A stretch of 64,000 nt of DNA from Rhodococcus pseudokoreensis (GTDB lineage Bacteria > Actinomycetota > Actinomycetes > Mycobacteriales > Mycobacteriaceae). Below, one piece after another: positions 38,684-46,826 of this stretch. How positions within the stretch are numbered: position 1 is the stretch's first letter; every line of letters begins with the position of its first letter. Location: positions 1,550,001 to 1,614,000 of the forward strand of contig NZ_CP070619.1 of assembly GCF_017068395.1 (NCBI RefSeq), given 5' to 3'. A model generated the notes under the pieces. That model had not been told where the DNA came from, did not search any database, and saw only the letters and a list, made by a program, of their open reading frames with translations. Position numbers and translations under genes: made by a program.

Positions 38684-39721
38684 ATGGCTAATAATTACAC
38701 GGTCCGTATCCAGGGTAAGAATTCGGACGTTACCGTTGCCGAAGACCAATCCATCCTCGATGCGGCGCTTCGGGCGAACGAATGGCTTCCCCACTCGTGT
38801 ACCCAGGGCACCTGCGGCACCTGCAAGCTCAAGGTGCTGTGCGGGGAGGTCAACCACAACGAGTCACCGGAGTACACCCTCACCGCCGGGGAACGCGCGG
38901 ACGGGCTGGTCCTGGGCTGTATGGCAACCCCGCGTTCGGATCTGACCGTCGAACCGCTCGGTGGCACCGGGGATGACGGCGTTCCGCACTTTCCCCTGCG
39001 GGACTACGACGCCACGGTGGTGGTGCTCGAAGACATCGCCGCGAACACCCGCCGACTCGTCGTCGAACTGGACACCCCGATGCTGTTCAACGCCGGCCAG
39101 TACGCGGAACTGATCGTTCCCGAGCACAACGTCGGCAGGCAGTACTCGATGGCCAACCCCCCGACGGAGACCCGGCGCCTCGAATTCCACGTCAAGCTGA
39201 CCCCCGAGGGGCTGGCCACCGAGCGATGGATCTTCGGGCCGATGCAGGTCGGTGACCGGCTCTCGCTGCGCGGACCGTTGGGTCAGTTCAACCTGGTCAA
39301 GGAGCAGGACGAGCCGGCGATCCTGATCGGCGGCGGTACCGGCTTGGCCCCGCTGAAGTCGATCGTCCAGCACGCTCTGGCCGAGCGGCTGGTGCCGGAG
39401 TTGTACCTGTACCACGGCGGTCGCCGTCAGGAAGACCTGTACGACGTCGAGTTCTTCCGCGGCCTCGCGCGAGAGCACGAGCACTTCCACTACCGACCCG
39501 CCCTGAGCGAGGAGCAGTGGGACGGGGCGATGGGCATGGTCACCGACGTCGTGCTCGACGACTTCTCGTCCTGCAAGGGAATGAGCGCGTACCTGTGCGG
39601 GCCGCCGCCGATGGTCGAGGCGGCCGTGAAGGCGCTCAAGCGGCGGCGGATGGCACCCCGGTTGATCTTCCGTGAGGAGTTCACCGTCGCCGCCCCGAAC
39701 CTGGCGGCCGTGGTGCAGTAA
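38684..39721 (+). CDS. gcoB: Aromatic O-demethylase reductase subunit (GcoB-like)
   Basis: 345 residues in three parts: an N-terminal plant-type 2Fe-2S domain (CTQGTCGTCKLKVL plus a fourth Cys in LGCMATP), an FAD domain (GRQYSMANPP), and an NAD(P)H domain (ILIGGGTGLAPLKSI, ending YLCGPPPMVEAAVKALKRRRM). This is the single-protein reductase layout of GcoB, passing electrons from NADH to GcoA. I start at MANNYTVRI (38684); an in-frame ATG at 38630 would add 18 unusual residues. The gene follows gcoA by 96 bases. Confidence 0.94.
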   Translation: MANNYTVRIQGKNSDVTVAEDQSILDAALRANEWLPHSCTQGTCGTCKLKVLCGEVNHNESPEYTLTAGERADGLVLGCMATPRSDLTVEPLGGTGDDGVPHFPLRDYDATVVVLEDIAANTRRLVVELDTPMLFNAGQYAELIVPEHNVGRQYSMANPPTETRRLEFHVKLTPEGLATERWIFGPMQVGDRLSLRGPLGQFNLVKEQDEPAILIGGGTGLAPLKSIVQHALAERLVPELYLYHGGRRQEDLYDVEFFRGLAREHEHFHYRPALSEEQWDGAMGMVTDVVLDDFSSCKGMSAYLCGPPPMVEAAVKALKRRRMAPRLIFREEFTVAAPNLAAVVQ

Positions 39722-39779
39722 CCACCGCTCGCCCTTATCACCCGGGTCAGGACGTTGGCGCTGACGGATCCGGGTGCAC

Positions 39780-39819
39780 CGATCCCGCGGAAGTGATGGA
39801 CACGACTTCCGCGGGATCG
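39780..39819. terminator. Bidirectional terminator between gcoB and thcR
   Basis: Perfect 15-bp arms (CGATCCCGCGGAAGT and complement) around a 10-base loop, between convergent genes. Confidence 0.75.
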
Positions 39820-39831
39820 GCATATCCGCTG

Positions 39832-40830
39832 CTAGTGGAACGGGATCGTGCGCAAATCCTCCGACGGACTGACGCCGAACGCCGCCCGGTAGTCGCCGGC
39901 GAAGCGCCCCACGTGCAGAAATCCCCACCGTTGAGCGATCTCGGTGACACCCACCTCCGCGGGATCGGCGGCGAGCAGATCCTTCCGGGCTTTCTGCAGG
40001 CGGATGATCTTCAGCTGGCGCATCGGTGTGGTCCCCAGCGAGTTCTGGAATCCGACCTGCAGGGAGCGCACGCTGACACCGATGTTCTTCGCGACCTGCG
40101 CCACGGTCAGTGGCTGCTGGGCGTGGGCATCGAGGTAGTCGAGGGCGAGCCGGACCGTTCCCGGCAGCGCGGGCTTGGGTTCGTAGAGGCGGGCCCGGTA
40201 GTCGTGCTCGGCCGCCACGAGTAGACCGCTCATCAAACATTCGGCCATCGGCGCTGCCACGATGGGATGCAGGGCCAGGGCTTCGGGACTGTCGAGTTGG
40301 TGCGACAGCCCCTCGACCAGGGACAACCACTGACGCCCGACCACCGAGTCGAGATCGAGGTCCACGTCGAAGACGATCGGGTTCGCGACCTCGATGCCCA
40401 ATCGCGCGGCGAGCTGGTCTTCGAGTGCCCGGCGATCGATCTTCAGGGCGAGTACCGGGGTCGGATAGGGCGAAGCCCACCCGCGCAGCAGCGACCGTTG
40501 ATCGCATCGGTAGACCGCGGCACGGTGCGGGTTCGCCACCGTTCGGGAACGGCCCGACCCAGTGATCAGTTCTCCCCGCATCGGGATGTTCACCTGATAC
40601 GAATCGAGCAGCTCATTGGTGAAGATCTCCACCTCGGTCGAATAGTCGAGGCGCCCGAGCGTGACCGGACCGAACGATGCGGCCGTCATTCGCATTTGAA
40701 ACTTGTGCTCGTCACCGAGAACGCGAACCTCGTGGGGGTAGTAGAGATCGCTACCGATATCGCGCGCCTCGTCGATGTCGTCCGAGAGAAACGTTCTGGT
40801 GCCGTTTCCCTGCTGTGGAAGTTCGGTCAT
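39832..40830 (-). CDS. thcR: AraC/XylS-family regulator (ThcR-like)
   Basis: 332 residues from the ATG at 40830. The frame extends to a GTG at 40911 without a good ribosome site. An N-terminal ligand-sensing domain (AraC-binding-like-2 type) is followed by a C-terminal double helix-turn-helix, PLTVAQVAKNIGVSVRSLQVGF and VTEIAQRWGFLHVGRFAGDYR. It is divergent from the P450 gene at 40994, exactly as thcR is to thcB in Rhodococcus NI86/21. It likely activates the P450 operon in the presence of substrate, and may also sense substrates of the neighbouring gcoAB unit. Confidence 0.88.
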   Translation of the reverse strand: MTELPQQGNGTRTFLSDDIDEARDIGSDLYYPHEVRVLGDEHKFQMRMTAASFGPVTLGRLDYSTEVEIFTNELLDSYQVNIPMRGELITGSGRSRTVANPHRAAVYRCDQRSLLRGWASPYPTPVLALKIDRRALEDQLAARLGIEVANPIVFDVDLDLDSVVGRQWLSLVEGLSHQLDSPEALALHPIVAAPMAECLMSGLLVAAEHDYRARLYEPKPALPGTVRLALDYLDAHAQQPLTVAQVAKNIGVSVRSLQVGFQNSLGTTPMRQLKIIRLQKARKDLLAADPAEVGVTEIAQRWGFLHVGRFAGDYRAAFGVSPSEDLRTIPFH

Positions 40831-40993
40831 TAATTCGTCGGTCTCTCTGGTCGACTCGAAATGGAGAACTGTTCGGTTGTTTGCGCCAATTGGATATATT
40901 GCTGCGCGCACAGGATGGCGGCTCTTGTGACCTGAATCATACGCTAATGGGGAATCGCTCGACAGCGGCTATTCCCCAATCTGGAGGAGACGA
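40831..40993. promoter_or_regulatory. Divergent thcR / thcB control region
   Basis: A 163-base region, AT-richer than its surroundings, between the AraC-type gene and the P450 operon. It should hold the regulator's direct-repeat operator and both promoters. Individual sites cannot be fixed by eye. Confidence 0.5.
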
Positions 40994-42307
40994 ATGACCG
41001 TCGATCACGCGCCGGAAGGCGTGAAAAGCCCGACCGGATGCCCCGTTTCAGGTATGGCGGCAGGATTCGATCCGTTTCGTGGTGCATACCAGGTCGATCC
41101 ACCCACATCGTTGAAGGAAGCCCGCAAAGAGGAGCCGGTGTTCTACAGCCCACTCCTCGACTACTGGGTCGTCACCCGCTACGAGGACATCAAGCAGATC
41201 TTCAAGACACCGTCTGTGTTCTCACCGTCGATCACCCTCGATCAGATCACCCCCATCAGCGACGAAGCCCTGCAGATTCTGGGCACCTACCAGTTCGCCC
41301 CCGGCCCGACCATCGTGAACGAGGACGAGCCGATCCACACCGAACGCCGTCGCCTGCTGATGCAGCCGTTCGAGGCGGACAACGTCGCGGTACTCGAACC
41401 GAAGATCCGTGAGGTCGTCAACACCTACCTCGACAGGGTCATCAAGGACGGGCGCGCCGACCTCATCGGTGACCTGCTCTACGAAGTGCCGTGCATCGTC
41501 GCGCTCATCTTCCTCGGGGTCCCCGACGAGGACATCGAGACCTGCCGGCATTTCGGAATGCAGCAGACCCTGTTCACCTGGGGCCACCCCACCGGTGACG
41601 AGCAGACCCGGGTCGCCACCGGTATGGGCAAGTTCTGGGAATTCGCCGGCGGCCTGGTCCAGAAGCTCAAGGCCGACCCGAACGCACAGGGCTGGATCCC
41701 GCACGCGATCGAGATGCAACGCCAGCACCCCGATCTGTTCGACGACAACTACCTGCAGAACATCATGATGAGCGGTGTCGTCGCCGCCCACGAGACCACC
41801 ACCAACGCCACCGGCAACGCCTTCCGCACGCTCCTAGAGGACCGCGCGGCCTGGGAAGAGATCTGCGTCGATCCCACACTGATCCCCAAGGCCATCGAGG
41901 AATGCCTGCGCTACAGCGGTTCCGTCGTCGCATGGCGGCGTAAGGCCGTCACCGACACCACCGTCGGCGGCGTCGAGATCCCCGCGGGCGGCCGACTGCT
42001 CATCGTCATGGCCTCGGCGAACCGTGACGACTCGGTCTTCCCCGAACCCGACGACTTCGACATCCATCGCGGCAACGCCCGCCGTCACCTCACCTTCGGC
42101 ATCGGAAGCCACACCTGCCTCGGTGCCACGCTCGCCCGGTTGGAGATGAAGGTGTTCCTCGAAGAGGTGTCCCGTCGTCTCCCGCACATGTCGCTCGTTG
42201 CCGGACAGGACTTCTCGTACCTGCCCAACACCTCCTTCCGGGGCCCCGAGCACGTGCTCGTCGAGTGGGATCCCCAGCGCAATCCCGTGCCCGCCGACCG
42301 CCCCTGA
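40994..42307 (+). CDS. thcB: Cytochrome P450, CYP116 family (ThcB-like)
   Basis: 437 residues. The N-terminal [14 protein letters not shown] and [35 protein letters not shown], the I-helix [16 protein letters not shown], the K-helix and the heme loop [19 protein letters not shown] (Cys375) match CYP116 enzymes. The three-component arrangement and neighbours point to ThcB, the rhodocoxin-dependent P450 known for N-dealkylation of thiocarbamate and triazine herbicides. Related enzymes also O-dealkylate ethers. ATG behind CTGGAGGAGACGA. It lacks the C-terminal reductase fusion of CYP116B. The natural substrate here may be a methoxy-aromatic. Confidence 0.9.
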   Translation: MTVDHAPEGVKSPTGCPVSGMAAGFDPFRGAYQVDPPTSLKEARKEEPVFYSPLLDYWVVTRYEDIKQIFKTPSVFSPSITLDQITPISDEALQILGTYQFAPGPTIVNEDEPIHTERRRLLMQPFEADNVAVLEPKIREVVNTYLDRVIKDGRADLIGDLLYEVPCIVALIFLGVPDEDIETCRHFGMQQTLFTWGHPTGDEQTRVATGMGKFWEFAGGLVQKLKADPNAQGWIPHAIEMQRQHPDLFDDNYLQNIMMSGVVAAHETTTNATGNAFRTLLEDRAAWEEICVDPTLIPKAIEECLRYSGSVVAWRRKAVTDTTVGGVEIPAGGRLLIVMASANRDDSVFPEPDDFDIHRGNARRHLTFGIGSHTCLGATLARLEMKVFLEEVSRRLPHMSLVAGQDFSYLPNTSFRGPEHVLVEWDPQRNPVPADRP

Positions 42308-42332
42308 CCGACCCGAAGGAACGAGACCACAC

Positions 42333-42644
42333 ATGTACCGCGTCACCATCACCTACAGCCAGCCCACCGACCCGGCCGCGTTCGACGAGCACTACACCAC
42401 CAAGCATCTGCCGCTGGTGCGCCAGATCCCGAGCGTCAAGAAGTTCGCCTACGGCAAATGTGAATCCCTCGACGGCAACCCGCCTGCCGCCTACGGACAC
42501 GCACAGCTGTACTTCGAGACGAAAGAAGAAGCCGGACAGGCTTTTGCGTCCCCCGAAGGCCAGAACGCCGCCGCTGACGTCGCCAACTTCGCCACCGGCG
42601 GAGTGACGATGCTCTTCAGCGACGAAGAGACCGTTCTGCCGTGA
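42333..42644 (+). CDS. EthD family protein
   Basis: A 103-residue ferredoxin-like-fold protein: YRVTITYSQPTDPAAFDEHYTTKHLPLV, KFAYGKCESLDG, AQLYFETKEEAGQAF, with the conserved His pair near residue 20-25. EthD is essential for the P450 ethyl-tert-butyl-ether system of Rhodococcus ruber, but its exact activity is unproven. It lies 25 bases downstream of the P450, behind GAAGGAACGAG. Confidence 0.9.
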   Translation: MYRVTITYSQPTDPAAFDEHYTTKHLPLVRQIPSVKKFAYGKCESLDGNPPAAYGHAQLYFETKEEAGQAFASPEGQNAAADVANFATGGVTMLFSDEETVLP

Positions 42645-42646
42645 GC

Positions 42647-42688
42647 CCGGGGTGGGGCGCCGGCGCCACCGCCGGTGCCCCACCCCGG
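42647..42688 (+). terminator. Intra-operon GC hairpin between ethD and thcC
   Basis: Arms CCGGGGTGGGGC and GCCCCACCCCGG with an inner GC-rich loop, starting right after the EthD stop and followed about 20 bases later by six T's. It looks like a partial terminator or a processing site that lowers or stabilises the downstream ferredoxin/reductase message. Confidence 0.55.
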
Positions 42689-42730
42689 AGTTCGTCCCTA
42701 TTGCACTTTTTTCGTGAAAGAGAGATAGAC

Positions 42731-43054
42731 GTGCCCACCGTCACCTACGTTCACCCTGATGGAACCAAGCATGAGGTCGAGGTTCCCGCCGGCAAGAGGG
42801 TCATGCAGGCCGCCATCGGCGCCGGAATCGACGGCATCGTCGCCGAATGCGGAGGTCAGGCCATGTGCGCGACGTGCCACGTCTACGTCGAAAGCCCCTG
42901 GTCGGACAAGTTTCCGGCGATCTCCGAAGAAGAAGACGAAATGCTCGAGGACACCGTCAGCCCCCGCACGGAATCCAGCCGACTGTCCTGCCAGCTCGTC
43001 GTCACCGACGAGGTCGAGGGCCTGATCGTGCAGTTGCCGCAGGAGCAGGTATGA
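42731..43054 (+). CDS. thcC: 2Fe-2S ferredoxin (rhodocoxin)
   Basis: 107 residues, GTG start behind GAAAGAGAG. A putidaredoxin/adrenodoxin-type ferredoxin with the cluster motif ECGGQAMCATCHVYV and a fourth Cys in SRLSCQLVV. From memory, it is nearly the same as Rhodococcus rhodocoxin ThcC (TYVHPDGTKHEVEVP). It carries electrons from the following reductase to the P450. The stop overlaps thcD by four bases. Confidence 0.95.
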   Translation: MPTVTYVHPDGTKHEVEVPAGKRVMQAAIGAGIDGIVAECGGQAMCATCHVYVESPWSDKFPAISEEEDEMLEDTVSPRTESSRLSCQLVVTDEVEGLIVQLPQEQV

Positions 43055-44340
43055 GCACCGAACGGATTGTCATCGTCGGATCCGGCCAGGCGGGTTTCGA
43101 AGCAGCCGTCAGCCTCCGCAGCCACGGCTTCGCCGGGTCGATCACCCTGATCGGCGACGAGCCGGGGGTGCCCTACCAGCGGCCGCCGCTGTCGAAGGCA
43201 TACCTGCACAGCGAACCCGACCGGGACTCTCTCGCCTTGCGGCCCAGCCAGTACTTCGACGAACACCGGATCACCCTCGCCTGCGGAAAACCCGTCGTCC
43301 ACATCGACCGAGACAATCAGCGCGTCGAGCTGATCGACGCCACGACGGTCGAGTACGACCACCTGATCCTGGCAACGGGCGCCCGGAACCGGACGCTGCC
43401 CGTCCCCGGCGCCGACCTGCCCGGCGTGCACTACCTCCGGACCGCGGCCGAAGCCGAATCCCTCACCGCGAGCATGGCCGCGTGTACCTCGTTGGTCGTC
43501 ATCGGCGCCGGATTCATCGGCCTCGAAGTGGCCGCCGCGGCCCGCAAGAAGGGCATCGAGGTCACCGTCGTCGAGGCAATGCCGCGGCCCATGGCCCGGG
43601 CACTGTCCGAGGCGATGTCGGAGTACTTCTCCACCGCACACACCGACCACGGCGTGGAAATGCGCCTGTCGACCGGTGTGGAAGAGATCATCGCCGCCGA
43701 CGGGCGAGCCGCTGGAGTCGCCACATCAACCGGTGACGTCATCCGCGCCGACGCGGTGGTCGTAGGGATCGGGGTCCTTCCCAACATCGAGCAGGCGGCA
43801 CTCGCCGGCCTACAGGTCGACAACGGCATCGTCGTCGACGAGTACCTCCGCACAGGCGATCCCCACATCTCGGCCATCGGTGACTGCGCCGCCTACCCCA
43901 TCGCCGGCTCCGCCGGCCTGGTGCGGCTCGAATCCGTGCAGAACGCCGTCGACCAGGCACGCTGCATCGCTGGTCAAATCACCGGCAGCGCCACCAAATA
44001 CCACAGTGTGCCGTGGTTCTGGTCCGAACAATACGAGTCGAAATTGCAGATGACTGGGTTGACCACCGGGGCCGACACCCACGTGGTCCGCGGTTCGGTC
44101 GACAGCGGAGCGTTCTCCATCTTCTGCTTCGCCGGCGACCGACTCCTCGGCGTCGAGTCCGTGAACAAGCCACGCGATCACATGGCCGCCCGCAAGATCC
44201 TCGCCAGCGACATGCCACTCACACCCGCACAGGCCGCCGACACCACCTTCGACCTCAAACAGGCCATTGCCGAACACAAGGACCGCCAAACCGCAGAAAC
44301 CGAGCGCGGCGGTGTCGAACACCAGGCAGTGGCATCATGA
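43051..44340 (+). CDS. thcD: Ferredoxin reductase (rhodocoxin reductase)
   Basis: A 429-residue FAD/NADH reductase with IVIVGSGQAGFEAAVSL (FAD), YDHLILATGARNR, the second Rossmann motif VVIGAGFIGLEVAA for NADH, and ISAIGDCAAYP (FAD). The family is putidaredoxin-reductase-like. It completes the NADH - reductase - ferredoxin - P450 chain. ATGA overlaps on both sides show tight coupling with thcC and the MBL gene. Confidence 0.94.
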   Translation: MSTERIVIVGSGQAGFEAAVSLRSHGFAGSITLIGDEPGVPYQRPPLSKAYLHSEPDRDSLALRPSQYFDEHRITLACGKPVVHIDRDNQRVELIDATTVEYDHLILATGARNRTLPVPGADLPGVHYLRTAAEAESLTASMAACTSLVVIGAGFIGLEVAAAARKKGIEVTVVEAMPRPMARALSEAMSEYFSTAHTDHGVEMRLSTGVEEIIAADGRAAGVATSTGDVIRADAVVVGIGVLPNIEQAALAGLQVDNGIVVDEYLRTGDPHISAIGDCAAYPIAGSAGLVRLESVQNAVDQARCIAGQITGSATKYHSVPWFWSEQYESKLQMTGLTTGADTHVVRGSVDSGAFSIFCFAGDRLLGVESVNKPRDHMAARKILASDMPLTPAQAADTTFDLKQAIAEHKDRQTAETERGGVEHQAVAS

Positions 44341-44969
44341 GCGGCACCTTCCGGATCGAGCGGGTCGTCACCGAGGGCACCTTCGCCCTCGACGGCGGCG
44401 AATGGAACGTCGACAACAACATCTGGCTGGTCGGGGACGACACCGACGTGGTGATCGTCGACGCCGCCCATGCCGCGCAGCCGATCATCGACGCGATCGG
44501 CGACCGGCACGTGAACGCGGTGATCTGCACCCACGGGCACAACGACCACGTCACCGTCGCCCCGGAACTGGCCGAACGGTTGCACGCCCCGGTGCTGCTG
44601 CACCCGGGTGATGACGTGCTGTGGAAGATGACCCACCCGGACGACAAGTACTGGAGTCTCGAGGACGGGCAGCGGATCGCGATCGCCGGCACCGACATCC
44701 AGGTCATCCACGCACCCGGACATTCGCCGGGGTCGGTGTGCCTGTACCTGCCCGAGGTGGGGGCGTTGTTCTCCGGGGACACCCTGTTCTCCGGCGGCCC
44801 GGGCGCCACGGGTCGGTCGTACTCGGATTTCCCGACGATCATCGGATCGATCCGGGACCGGTTGTTCGCTCTGCCCGAGGAGACCGTGGTCCACACCGGG
44901 CACGGGGACGGCACCACGATCGGGACCGAGGCCCCGCATCTCGCCGACTGGATCACGCAAGGGAGTTGA
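44337..44969 (+). CDS. MBL-fold hydrolase, probable S-formylmycothiol hydrolase type
   Basis: 210 residues with the metallo-beta-lactamase signature THGHNDH (residues about 64-70), GHSPG, the bridging Asp in LFSGDTLFSGGPGATGRSYSDFP, and a final His in TGHGDGT. From memory, it resembles the MBL protein encoded beside mycothiol-dependent formaldehyde dehydrogenase in mycobacteria (Rv2260 type). Such an enzyme could hydrolyse S-formylmycothiol. Its coupling (ATGA) to a P450 operon would then indicate that this operon also releases formaldehyde. No mycothiol-dependent dehydrogenase gene lies in the window. Confidence 0.82.
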   Translation: MSGTFRIERVVTEGTFALDGGEWNVDNNIWLVGDDTDVVIVDAAHAAQPIIDAIGDRHVNAVICTHGHNDHVTVAPELAERLHAPVLLHPGDDVLWKMTHPDDKYWSLEDGQRIAIAGTDIQVIHAPGHSPGSVCLYLPEVGALFSGDTLFSGGPGATGRSYSDFPTIIGSIRDRLFALPEETVVHTGHGDGTTIGTEAPHLADWITQGS

Positions 44970-45073
44970 CCTCCCGGCATGGGGTTCCGTTCCTCGAACG
45001 GGACCCTATGCCTGACGACACAAATAGACCCCCGAAAGATATCCCCACCGCCCACCCCACAACAGGAGACACC

Positions 45074-45301
45074 ATGACTTCGGAAGAACAAGCCATGCTC
45101 GAGCTCGCCCGAATCTGGGCTCCCTACGGAGGCGCGCGGCCAGGTGACATCCTCGTCGAGTTCGGTATGAGCCCAGCCCGCTACTACCAAAACATCACCA
45201 GAATCCTCCGCACCGTCGCGGTCCGGAACCTACCAATCGCCGAGCGCCACCGCATCGAAGAATGTGCGGCACGCTACTCGGCACAACCTATTTCTTTGTA
45301 G
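45074..45301 (+). CDS. Small DUF3263-like protein (paralogue C)
   Basis: 75 residues; ATG behind ACAGGAGACACC. Core LELARIWAPYGGARPGDI followed by VEFGMSPARYYQNITRIL, the best DUF3263-like match of the three paralogues. An in-frame ATG at 45008 would add 22 residues but has no ribosome site. It follows the MBL gene by about 100 bases and closes the P450 cluster. Confidence 0.8.
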   Translation: MTSEEQAMLELARIWAPYGGARPGDILVEFGMSPARYYQNITRILRTVAVRNLPIAERHRIEECAARYSAQPISL

Positions 45302-45638
45302 CGAAGACGAATTCGGCAAACGTGGGAATGCTTCCGTTGGCGCAAAAGGTGAGTTCACGCAAAAGGTGAGTTCAGTAGGTTAGCGCAGGTTCTCAACAAT
45401 CATTCGACGTCGATGTTGAGCACTACCAGCAAATCGGCAAGGAGCTTGTCTGCCTCGTTCCCGACGGGGTCTGCGCCCCTCCGGGTCACCTTCTCCGCTA
45501 TCGAAACTTGACGAACCAGGCGTCGAAACGTTCGAGTCGAGACCTCGCTCCCCGGCCGGTGAGCGCACTGCGAAGTGGCGGATCGTAGTGTGCCGCTTCT
45601 TCCCTGACTAGGATGGTGGCGATGTCACTATCTCTACC
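45302..45638. other. Decayed sequence with a 17-bp tandem repeat
   Basis: Two perfect copies of CGCAAAAGGTGAGTTCA occupy 45341-45357 and 45358-45374. Minus-strand pieces in two frames (LERFDAWFVKFR, then SIAEKVTRRGADPVG and NEADKLLADLL, ending near 45400) look like a frameshifted C-terminal gene fragment I cannot assign. No intact gene. Confidence 0.4.
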
Positions 45639-46440
45639 TCAACTTCTGTTGGGTATTCCGTAAGCGACGGTGAGCCTTTCGATCGCGGACTGGCTAACTC
45701 CGGCTTCGGCGGCGATCCGGCCGTGGGTGCGCTTGTCAACGACGTAACATTGATACAGCCAGTCACGATCGAGGTCATATTTGCCATGGCATCCGGACTC
45801 GAGCATGGGCACGTCCGGCTCGTGGAGGCGGCGGGCGATCATCTTGCGCTCAATTCCCTTCTCGGCAGCCAGTTTCCGTGTCGACCGGACCCTGCTGCGC
45901 CCAGGCGTCGATCGCCTTCCGGCTGAGCGAGAGGCGGATCTCGCGGTACCGCCGCGACGAGTGCGGCACCGTGCGCGGCTTGGGTTCCTGACAGGGCCGG
46001 GCATGATCGGACAGCAGGCACCGTCTGTGTTCGCGTGAAGTTCCGAACAGCTCGCCGATGGCACCGCAAGACAGATCGGTTTCCATGACCGCGGCATGGA
46101 CAGGAGCGACGTCGAGGATATCAGGGTGAGGTCCGGGAGTTCGAGTCCATCGAGAATCGAGATCGGCGGCTGCCAGCTGACGAGTTCGTCGGAAAGGCCG
46201 AGATCGGTGAGATAGCCGTGGACCTAGTCCGCGAGTGCGCCGGCGATGCGGTCGTTCAAATGGAAGACGAAACTCTCGTAGTGCATCCGGAGTGCGTTCG
46301 ACGGCAGGGAGAGGGGTATCGGCGCCTGGTACAGCGAGGTGCCGGTCAGCGTGGTGTGTAGACGTAGCAGCGGGCGGCGCGCAGGTTGGCTCCTCCGACG
46401 CCGCAGTCGAGATCATTTTCGCGGCACAGGCCCGCCAAAT
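45639..46440 (-). pseudogene. Degenerate helix-turn-helix gene, mobile-element type
   Basis: Pieces of one minus-strand gene are spread over at least two frames. They read CRENDLDCGVGGANLRAARCY, then LTGTSLYQAPIPLSLPSN and MHYESFVFHLNDRIAGALAD, an internal stop, GYLTDLGLSDELVSWQPP, and near the end RKLAAEKGIERKMIARRL and LYQCYVVDKRTHGRIAAEAG with SQSAIERLTVAYGIP. The C-terminal part is a clear helix-turn-helix of the kind seen in TniQ-like and other transposon-linked actinobacterial proteins. The family call is tentative; the decay is certain. Confidence 0.55.
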
Positions 46441-46499
46441 TCGATCCGGTAGCAGATTCGGCCCGATGAGCTGGCGACGCCTCTGGTAGTCGCTCCTAT

Positions 46500-46612
46500 G
46501 CTGGCGACATCTCCGGTTTGGGAGTTGGTGGGTGAGCGTAGTAGGCCACCTCGAACGGTCGGGACTGACGTACCCGAGCCGGCTGTGCAGGCGGCTGGTG
46601 TTGACCGCACGC
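46500..46612 (-). pseudogene. IS3-type transposase 3' remnant
   Basis: The minus strand reads NTSRLHSRLGYVSP, then after a one- or two-base frame change FEVAYYAH. This matches the conserved C-terminal end of IS3-family transposases, a basic Arg/His-Leu-His-Ser-x-Leu-Gly-Tyr-x-x-Pro motif followed by Ala-Tyr-Tyr. Only this scrap is left. Confidence 0.65.
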
Positions 46613-46699
46613 CGCCCGCACGCCACGGCCTTTTCACGGCCCGCGAGTACTTGCACAGCTTCGTTCCGCGAGACGGAAATGCCCCTAACTGCGGCAAAG

Positions 46700-46776
46700 T
46701 GGTGCCCCCAGTCGGACTCGAACCGACACTTGGCGGATTTTAAGTCCGCTGCCTCTGCCAATTGGGCTATAGGGGC
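46700..46776 (-). tRNA. tRNA with anticodon UAA (Leu), CCA encoded
   Basis: A complete cloverleaf is readable on the minus strand. The acceptor is GCCCCTA/TGGGGGC. The anticodon stem is GCGGA/TCCGC with loop CTTAAAA (anticodon TAA). The T arm is GTCGG-TTCGAGT-CCGAC, the discriminator is A and CCA is encoded. The variable loop is only five bases (CAAGT), so this is a class I shape, unusual for leucine tRNAs, which normally carry a long variable arm. It lies between decayed mobile-element sequence and ppx. Confidence 0.93.
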
Positions 46777-46826
46777 TACCGGTCGCCGAGGGTGTTGCTC
46801 GGCGACCGTGCGCAGACCACCCTAGC

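Noticed and set aside
46498..46743. Plus-strand frame ending in VPPVGLEPTLGGF
   Set aside because: The ending is the well-known false translation of a tRNA gene on the opposite strand; the upstream part overlaps an IS3 remnant.
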